DNA of 64,000 nt from Fallopia convolvulus (Eukaryota > Streptophyta > Magnoliopsida > Caryophyllales > Polygonaceae): positions 28,691,328 to 28,755,327 of the forward strand of contig OZ024728.1 of assembly GCA_964016875.1 (NCBI GenBank), written 5' to 3'. Both the position numbers and the translations under genes were made by a program. Below, in pieces: positions 56,664 to 64,000 of this stretch. Within the stretch, counting starts at the first letter, position 1. Every line of letters starts with the position of its first letter. The notes beneath the pieces were generated by a model. It saw only the letters and a list, made by a program, of their open reading frames with translations. It searched no databases and was not told where the DNA came from.

Positions 56664-57068
56664 TGTAGATCCCCTCTAGTTCCCTAGCCTATCTATCCCC
56701 ACTATAAAATTTTAATCTGTTTCTCTTGGATGTTAAGACTTTTATGTTTTTTTTTTCTCTGGATGTGATTTCCGCGACAATTATCTATGAATAATAACTA
56801 TCCTTTGCTTATGAATGGTTTGAGTTTCAATTAAATTTGTTCATTTTGATGATGTCAAAAGGGGGAAGTTAGAAAAAATGCAGAGATGCGTTCTATCAAG
56901 GAAATACAGAGGGAACTTTGGCTAAGGGGGAATTTGTTGTTACTTCTGATGAGTAGGAACGACTGTGCATCTGTTAAGGGGGAACCACAGGAATTTTTTT
57001 AAATCTTTTTTTTTTGTTTCTAGATGTGCATTTTTGTATAGGTTTGTCATCATCAAAAAGGGGGAAAT
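56664..57068 (+). other. SIRE 3' UTR and polypurine tract
   Basis: An AT-rich UTR with several GGGGGAA words (56862, 56927, 56976) and, directly before the LTR, AAAAAGGGGGAAAT (57055-57068), the expected polypurine tract for plus-strand priming. The repeated GGGGGAA words may be decayed or auxiliary purine tracts. Confidence 0.75.
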
Positions 57069-57655
57069 TGTTGGAACAATCGTGGTTCCATGGTTTCTCT
57101 TAGTTTTGATGATAACAAACTTAGTTGGTATAATTTGCTTCTACATGTAAGTGTTTCAGGAAAATAGGTACATAGTCACGAGTGACGGAACAATGCGAGG
57201 AACGATGGAGGGAACGAGTGACAGATTTAGGAAGCGCGTCTCAGAAGGAACGCGGATTTCTATTAATGGCAAGTTACCAGATCTTTTGCGAGCAATCTTC
57301 TGCGAAGATACGACATCTATAGGTGGTTGCTTGAGGAGATCAAAGGGATGATAAGAGGAAAGTTTACATGATCTTATCTAGGAAATCCGAGATCATTCGG
57401 TTTTGGCAAGAATCGGCATGGTTGAGGATCCAAATCACAAACAATACTTTCTCCCCTATTAGTGTGGGATTTGTCAAGTGGAAATTATGCGTAATTAGGC
57501 AAGAATTACGTATGAGATCAGACTTGACATTTGTTATAAATAGCTAGGTTATAGCTAGGGTTTAAGTGTGGTTGTTGACGACGAACTTGGAAAGAGAGCT
57601 TTTCAAGTAAACGAGTGTGTGGCGTTTTCCGGTGAAGAATCCACAAGTAAGTTAG
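57069..57655 (+). repeat. SIRE 3' LTR, truncated
   Basis: It begins TGTTGGAACAATC and follows the 5' LTR to about position 587, then switches to Athila integrase at 57654-57656, with the bases AGT shared by both sides. The final third of the LTR is missing. Confidence 0.9.
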
Positions 57656-57656
57656 T

Positions 57657-58457
57657 GGGTGGAAGCCATCGCTACAAGGAATAATGATGCTAAAAGTATG
57701 GCAAAATTTATGGAATCTAACATCTTTCCCATGTTTGGAGTGCCACGAGTTCTCATTAGTGATGGGGGATCCCGTTTCATAGAAAGGAGCTTTGAAGCTC
57801 TTTTGGCCAAGTATGGGGTATCACATAGGGTGGCAATGCCTTACAATCCTCAAACTAGCGGCCAAGTAGAGGTTTCAAATCGACAAATCAAGTGCATTTT
57901 GGAGAAGACGGTCTCCCTCTCTAGGAAGGATTTGTCATCCAAGCTTGATGACGCTGTGTGGGCCAACAGAATGTCGTACAAGACACCCCTATGCACCACT
58001 CCTTACAACCTAGTTTATGGCAAGGCGTGCCATTTGCCAATTGAGTTAGAGCATAAAGCATTATGGGCTCTCAAAGAGCTCAACATGGATCTCGACAAGG
58101 CCGGAGCAAAAAAGTTCATGGACTTGCAAGAGCTAGAGGAGCTCGGGCTAGAGCGCCGAAATCTACAAGGAGCACACCAAGAAGTGGCATGACAAGAAAT
58201 TAGTCCCAAAAACCTTTGAAGTTGGCGACAAGGTACTCCTCTTTAACTCTAGACTCCGCATATTTTCAGGGAAGCTGAGGTCAAGATGGAGTGGGCCATT
58301 CGTGGTTCACCAAATATATCCCCATGGAGCGGTGGATCTAGTAGACAACAATGGAGCCATCTTCAAGGTCAATAGGCATTTGTTGAAGAAATACTATGAG
58401 CAAACTGACCCGGATGAGGAAATCAGAGCTAATTGGGCTCTAACATCCTCCGGTTAG
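57657..58457 (+). pseudogene. Athila integrase fragment (duplicate)
   Basis: It begins inside the integrase core (VEAIATRNNDAKS), contains SDGGSRF and QVEVSNRQ, and runs to the C-terminal end at 58457. It shares the frameshift (about 58150) with the first copy, so that lesion predates the duplication. The RT, RNase H and first part of integrase are absent. Confidence 0.9.
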
Positions 58458-59751
58458 CTAAGGTAAGTTCGTCGGGCTAACGACGTTAAAAATAGCGCTT
58501 AGGGGAGGCAAACCGCTTTTAATTTGTTTTTCTTAGATCTTTTTGCTAGCTTTCTTCTGAATTGTTTTTTAGATTAGGTTTAAGATTTTCGGAATAGAAT
58601 TGCTTTTCTAAGTGGTACAGGTAGAAGAGGGCAAAAACCGAACAAACAAAGAAATTCAGTGAAACTGCAGGAGGCTCAGTAATGACCCCTAGGGGGTCGG
58701 TACCAATCCTGGCAGCGTAAACCGAAAATCTAAACCGACATTAGGTAAGTTCCCTTATAACACCTTTTCCTTTTATATTATTTTACCCCACCTTCCCTTC
58801 TCTCTCCTCCCTCGATCGAACTCCCTGGCCCTCACTTTCTCCCTCACCGGCGACCATTCCTCGAACCAATGAGCCACCGAAAACCGAGTCCCAAACACCC
58901 CGGTACCGAGCAAATTCCTTGTTCGTTACCAAACCAAACACCCTCGTTACCAATCCCAACTTCTTCTATTTTCTTTCTAATTCTCAAATCTATGGTATGA
59001 TTTCTCAACCTTAATCCTTTATTTTGAATTTCTTGAGCTTATATGGACATTTTTGGTTGATTTGCATATCTAGATCTAGATCTACGTCAAAAATTAGTGC
59101 TTAATATTCTTGCCTCTTTGCCTTAATTTGGTGTTATATATTGATGAATAATGCTTTTCCATGTTTAGTATTGAATTAGTTTCAATTTATAAGCATGAAA
59201 TTGATTGTTCTTGAGTTTTCTAGATCTACACCATGTTTTGGCTATTTTGGCATATATTAGGATTGTTTTGAGTAAGTATGGGGTTTGTGGTTCCCAATTT
59301 CCCTTGAATTGATGTTGAAACTTGCTAAAATAATGCAATTTCTAGATGTTTGATGGTTCAAAGTCGAAACATTTCGACTCAAACCAAATTCGGGGCTGCT
59401 GCAGGCTCGATATCGACCCCATAGGGTTCATCCTTGCCCAGAAAAAAATCAAACACAATAGGACCTCAATACCGACCCCGTGGGTTCTGTACCGGCCCCT
59501 GCAGTATACTTGATACTTGATTTTTGTTTGCCTTTGGATGAATTTCTAGGATGTAACTTCGCTCATTCATGCTTGATTAATTAACTTTTGATCGATTATG
59601 CATAATAGCTTTGTTTTTCTACTCATATGGCATGCAATTGTGAGGCTTTGAGTGATTTTTAGCACGTGTTTCCAATTAAAGTATGGGGTTATTTGGTTCT
59701 TTTGCTTGGTGTGGAGAATTACCTTGGGAATTTTTGAATATGCAGGACTCA
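58458..59751 (+). other. Athila spacer (duplicate)
   Basis: Same content as 29997-31356, with palindromic words near 58695-58704 and 59405-59420, but lacking about 67 bp between GAGCCACCG and AAAACCGAG that the first copy retains. Confidence 0.8.
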
Positions 59752-61291
59752 ATGGCCAGTTCAAGCAGAGCCAACAAGAAATCCAACAAGAGGGTCAGGA
59801 AGCCTAGTCTTCCATCACCGATTACGGTTGAGCTCTACGATGATAGGGAGGATAATACATTCAACGATGTGATAGGCAAGCCTCACAAGACGAGGTGGTT
59901 TTGCAAGTCCCATGCTCAGCAACTTGGCATCTATAGGGACGTGAGGCAAGCTTTTGCCCACATTGGCGCTTCCCACCTTCTCACCACCAAAGAGCCACAT
60001 TACCCAGTCCTCACGGCCGAGTTCATTGCCACCCTCAGGCTCAAGCTTGATAACCCAGAGTCACGAGGCAAAATCACATTTCGGCTTGGGAACGAGCCCT
60101 ACTTTCTCACCCTGTCAGAATTCAACTGTCTCCTTAAATTCCCCAACCCGTACCATGGTTACAAGGCCTCGGATGACTTCAAAGTGGAGGAAACTTGGAG
60201 GTATATCACGGGTCAAGCTCTTGGCGGCGTTCGTGCACTTCCGGTCAAGGACGTCGTCAACCCTATCTTCCGTATCATCTTGCCGATTTTAAGGTGTACA
60301 ATCTGGGCTAAGACGGAGTTGTCAAGGCCAACAAGAAAAGAGGTAGGGTGCCTCTGTACCATGCTGTTCAAGGATCCCCCATCTATGAATTTGGGGTACG
60401 AGTGGATAAAGCATGTAGTGGCCATCGGGACAAGGTCAGAGGAGATTTATGTCGGAAGAATGGTCACCCGGCTTGCTCGGGCATGCGAGATCAACCTCTC
60501 TCGTTACACGCAGGATAGCCCCCTCAGCTATTGGACTCCACCTATTGGTCATCATCGGGTATTCTCAAGAAAATTGGTGGGTGCTTATGACAACACTTGA
60601 AGAACAATAAGTGGAAGTGACCCCGGAGAAGCTGGAGCTTTTGTACCTCTCCAACTGGTACACGACATGGACTTCTAGGCCCTTCCCTTTCTCGTCGGGT
60701 CCCGAAGCTGAGCTATCATTGAGGAGAAAGGGATCACGCTTCCTGAGGGACGAGGAGCTACAAGATACAGCTGCACAGAAACTCGGTAACGAGCCTTATG
60801 GGTTCGGTACCGAGGGGGTGGCACGTGCCAAAGGCCACATTATCGACCAACACCAACCTGATATCGTGCTCTACGACCCCGTTACCGACCACTATAGGGT
60901 CGGTAACGACCCCCTGTTTCACCACTCTCACCACGGTACCGAGTGGTACGGGTCCGGTTTTTGGGCGTCCACCGAGCACTACCCGGGCGACAATGTTCAC
61001 CACCCTAGCGACGGCTCTAGCTCTACCTCCGCACCTCCTCCGTGGGTAAATGACATGGTTCAAAGGATGGATAGGCTGCACATGGGTCAATATCAGATGT
61101 ACGAGAGGATGACCCAATTTCAAGAATCTTTCGAGGCTCGAAGGCAAGTTGAGGAGCAGCGCCATAGCGTGGCCGAGTCCTGGTGGAGGACGGCTGAGGA
61201 CCGTTGGGAGACAACTAACGAGCACTGGCAAACTACCGCTGAGTTTATGCATAACTTGGAGCAGCGCTTTCCACCATTAGATCTTTGGTGA
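59752..61291 (+). pseudogene. Athila envelope-position ORF (duplicate)
   Basis: ATG 59752 is equivalent to 31357. It has the same stop at 60600 and the same shift into the second part (60611-61291). Differences from the first copy include K-to-N and P-to-L changes in the basic N-terminus and one K-to-R change in the tail. Sharing the break shows the ORF was already dead when duplicated. Domain layout is as described for 31357-32896. Confidence 0.85.
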
Positions 61292-61670
61292 TTCCCTCTC
61301 TTTCCAGATGTTCCAAGAATGTTTTCAATCCGCTTCAAAGTTTATCTGGTGAGTTCATTTTTTTTTTCCCTATTTCTTTCTTTTTACCTTGCTTTGTTCT
61401 TAAAGTGGGGACACTGTTTAGTTTAAGTATGGGGTAGGGAGGAAAAGAAAACTCTTGTGTTGTTTTTGTGTTTTTCATGAGTTGTTTTGATATCTCTTAT
61501 TGGTTCAAGTTGTTGAGTTGCTTTCTTTATAAAAAAAATGAAAAAAAAATTTGAAAATTTGAAAAAGTCATAAAAAGATTTTTAGGACGGATGATACCCT
61601 TGTCTTATAGAGTTCTATGATAGTAATTCCTTGCATGATCATGTAAATCCTTTGACATGTGAATTTTTAA
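61292..61670 (+). other. Athila 3' UTR segment (duplicate)
   Basis: Homologous to 32897-33274, including the same deletion junction into the LTR interior at 61670/61671. A T-rich length change occurs near 61355. Confidence 0.8.
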
Positions 61671-62474
61671 GTTTGCTTTGAGAATGAGTTTATGTTTGAA
61701 TTCAAGTAAGCTTTTAGTTTAATTCAAGTATGTTTTCTTTCAATCTTTTTGTTTGTTCTTTCTCCACCATGAGTGAGTAGTCTTTTATTCTAGGGTTGGG
61801 ATTAGAAACCCAACATAGTTGTGCATGAATGATGATGTGATTGAATGAATTGAATGCCTTTTATCTATTTTATACTTACTTGTGCTTAAGCTTTGACTAA
61901 AGTTGGAATATTTCATGGTTATGACTTCATTGAAAGAGAAAGTTGTGAACTTGAATAGAGATAAAAGTTTGAGATAAAAGTTGAGAACTTTAGATCAAAA
62001 TAAGTAGATAAAGTGAATTGATTTATGAAAGTTGATTGATTTCTTATTTATTCAACGAAAGTTGATTACTTGTGTTTAAAGGCATGATTTTTATGATTCA
62101 TATTGTTTGATTGCATGACTATGTTGTGGTAAAACCCTAGTCCTAGATTTTTCTCTCGCTTGTGAGTCAATCCTAAAACCCATATACCTCATTACCGAGC
62201 TCATATAGGTCGTTACCGAGATGCAGATCTCTTGATTGATTCATTGTTTACTTAGTTTTTTGTCTTCGTTTGCACCTCGTTATCGACCTTGACAAGGTCG
62301 TATCGACCCCTTTCAGTGTGTTTGTTTCCTTTTTTTTGCTTCTGTTTGTTGTTCCTTTTGCACTTTAGATAGAAATTAAATGCAGACTTCACTTCCCGTG
62401 GAAGAAGCTGACATCGCTATACACAACGAGGTTTTGATTATAAATTTATTTATTGTCAAGAAACCCTTCCAACA
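61671..62474 (+). repeat. 5'-truncated Athila LTR (duplicate)
   Basis: The same 804-bp tail as 33275-34078, ending CTTCCAACA. It lacks U3 and the TATA box. Confidence 0.88.
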
Positions 62475-63776
62475 CACAAGCCATACAAGCTAAGGAAGCA
62501 CTCATATCCAGTAAAAAGTTGTGAAGATGTCTTCCCAGGATATTGCACGAGGTGCTCGTGTCACTCGGCATGCCCATGCCAAGAGCCAAATGCCTAATCT
62601 CTACATGCAGTTTTTGGCATGGCATACCCGTGCCAAACGGCATGGACATGTAGTTTTCAGCACATCTCCTTTCTAGGGTTGTATCTCTCCCACCTTTTGG
62701 GGGCACATATAAATACCAAAGCAAGGCACTTTTGAGAGACTCATGCCTCATTTTATCTCATCTTTCTAGGGTTTTAGAAGACTTTATCTCTCTCATTTCA
62801 TCCTCTAATCTCTCTTAGATTTACATTTTCTTTTTCTAGATTTTAGCTAGTTTAGTAATAGATCTAGATTCAAAATCCCATTTTGGGGGCTTGTTTGAGC
62901 TCTCTTGTACTTGGAGAAATTGGAAGAGGAACTCAACTCCAACTTGTTTTCCCATGGATGAATGAAGAATCAAGATTTGATTTGAATGATAAGTGTATGT
63001 TATCCATTTATCTTATTTCTTGTTTTGCCTTTCATTATTTCCATGTGTGTGATTGTTCGATTGTTTCTTATGCAATGTTTTTGCCAATTATGAGTGAGTA
63101 GTTGCTTGTGTTGGGATTGGGCGTAGCCCAATGGTGATTATGTGATGTATTGGTGAAGATTTCTCTTTGTTTGAATGAGTTTTGCTTTACTACTCAATTC
63201 TTGCACACCAAGTGTTTGTGAAAATGCTTAGCTAGTATTTTCTCATATTTTGGATGTTGAGTATGCATTGAAAGATGATATTTTACATTGGACCTTCAAG
63301 AATTGAGCTAGGGATTTTAGGACCACGAAAGTAGGCCTAATTTCCTAGTGGATATTTATAATTGTCTTTGTGTTTAATGCACTTAATCTAGGATTAATTA
63401 CCATGAAAGTAGGAATTAAGCTAGATTAGAGTAGTTTTCCTTTGCCTTGAAAGAGGATTGGAGATATTTTAGGACAATTGACCATGGTAGACCATTGCTT
63501 TCAAACCTTAGAGAGATTTTTACTTGACATTGTATAGTTCCATTGTGGCGAACCCAATCCTAGCCTCCCATCATTCAAACAACCAAAACCCTTTTCTAGT
63601 CTTTCCTAGTTTTATATCTTGTTTTTGTGTTTGTTTACTTATAAAAATTCCAAATCCAAATCAACTGTTTGTGGTCTAGAATACTAGTTTGTGCGAGATT
63701 TGGATCAACGAGTGCTCCCTTGGATTCAATATCTTTTATATTACTTCGATAGTAAAGTGCACTTGTGGGCCTATCA
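62475..63776 (+). repeat. LTR-like remnant (duplicate)
   Basis: A copy of 34079-35380, nearly base for base, ending GGGCCTATCA. Identification as an LTR is inference. Confidence 0.5.
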
Positions 63777-63807
63777 GTGTGCAAACGAAGCCTAAAAACC
63801 AGCTATA

Positions 63808-63994
63808 CGATGGCATGTAGAGCACATACAAGGAAATGGGATGATGCGACATCCATCAGATGTAGAGGAATAGAATCATTTTAAAGCATTATGGCCAGAT
63901 TTCATTGTGGAATCGCGCAATGTCCGACTAGGTTTGTGCACTGATAGTTTCAACCCATTCGCGTCGTCGGGACAATAATACTCTTCGTTTCCTG
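63808..63994 (+). pseudogene. CACTA TNP2 fragment (duplicate, cut by window end)
   Basis: The first 62 codons of the fragment at 35412, with the same two in-frame stops (after PSDVEE and after SGQ), so these lesions also predate the duplication. After 63994 the sequence reads ATGAAA where the first copy reads TGATTC. Confidence 0.85.
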
Positions 63995-64000
63995 ATGAAA

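Larger units (their letters stand above)
35966..57655 (+). mobile_element. SIRE-type Ty1/Copia element split by nested Gypsy elements
   Basis: The 5' LTR is 35966-36848, the primer site 36851-36862, gag-pol 36902-39875 and 51947-54197, the envelope-position ORF 55041-56663, the polypurine tract about 57054-57068, and a 3' LTR from 57069 cut at 57655. Removing the insert 39876-51951 (keeping one TACTA) restores integrase colinearity. The long coiled-coil gag tail and the extra 3' ORF place it in the SIRE clade. Without its insert it would be roughly 9.6 kb plus the missing LTR part. No 3' target duplication exists because of the truncation. Confidence 0.9.
57654..63994 (+). repeat. Second copy of 29193-35598 (segmental duplication)
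   Basis: This 6.34-kb block is near-identical to 29193-35598: in the envelope-position ORF I count about 10 differences in 1.6 kb, mostly transitions. It has one deletion of roughly 67 bp (near 58858-58880) and a few small length changes. Because it spans Athila, an LTR-like remnant and TNP2 together, it is a duplication of genomic DNA rather than a second transposition. In the last six bases the match is unclear, and the block may continue beyond the window. Confidence 0.92.

Overview
The window is nuclear DNA from a flowering plant, probably a eudicot, although that last step is only an impression. Evidence: plant-type Ty3/Gypsy Athila, chromovirus-like and Ty1/Copia SIRE-type retrotransposons with plant tRNA primer sites, CACTA and Mutator-like DNA transposons, an L1-type LINE, and AT-rich spacers. 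I see no tRNA or rRNA gene, no CRISPR array and no convincing intact host gene. Nearly all recognisable sequence is transposable element, most of it broken.

Layout. 1-4320: low-information DNA with one weak host-exon candidate on the minus strand (1513-1869), a GC-rich hairpin patch (2213-2339) and a minisatellite (2459-3150). 4385-4877: end of a CACTA transposon, abutting a decayed SIRE-type Copia pol (4880-7090). 7100-12100: very old LTR-retrotransposon debris with a recognisable primer-binding site. 13024-15058: a minus-strand Gypsy deletion derivative with a perfect 5-bp target duplication. 15608-16800: a non-autonomous Mutator-like element with a perfect 9-bp target duplication and a GC-rich cargo. 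17000-20373: a dead L1-type LINE carrying a solo LTR (18849-19477) of the same family as the 13024 element.

20374-34078 is Athila sequence: the 3' end of one copy (with a foldback element at 21700-22175), a full LTR (22559-23977), then gag, protease, RT, RNase H, integrase, an envelope-position ORF, and a 5'-truncated second LTR. It is followed by an LTR-like remnant (34079-35380) and a CACTA TNP2 transposase fragment (35412-35858).

35966-57655 is a SIRE-type Copia element whose integrase is split by a Gypsy element in the opposite orientation (39876-51946, target duplication TACTA). That element in turn holds a second, rearranged Gypsy element (40838-48876) whose 1.8-kb polyprotein frame is open except for one internal TAG. 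The SIRE pol resumes at 51947 and ends with its own envelope-position ORF (55041-56663). Its 3' LTR is cut at 57655, where a near-identical second copy of 29193-35598 begins and runs to the end of the window. The order implies a tandem duplication with a period of about 28.46 kb.

The most unusual signal is a dispersed palindromic motif, consensus GGTCGNTANCGACC, present at about twenty places across the Athila copy (LTR, coding linkers, UTRs), with related palindromes in two other LTR families here. In the LTR it forms a concentric dyad about 95-120 bp upstream of the TATA box.
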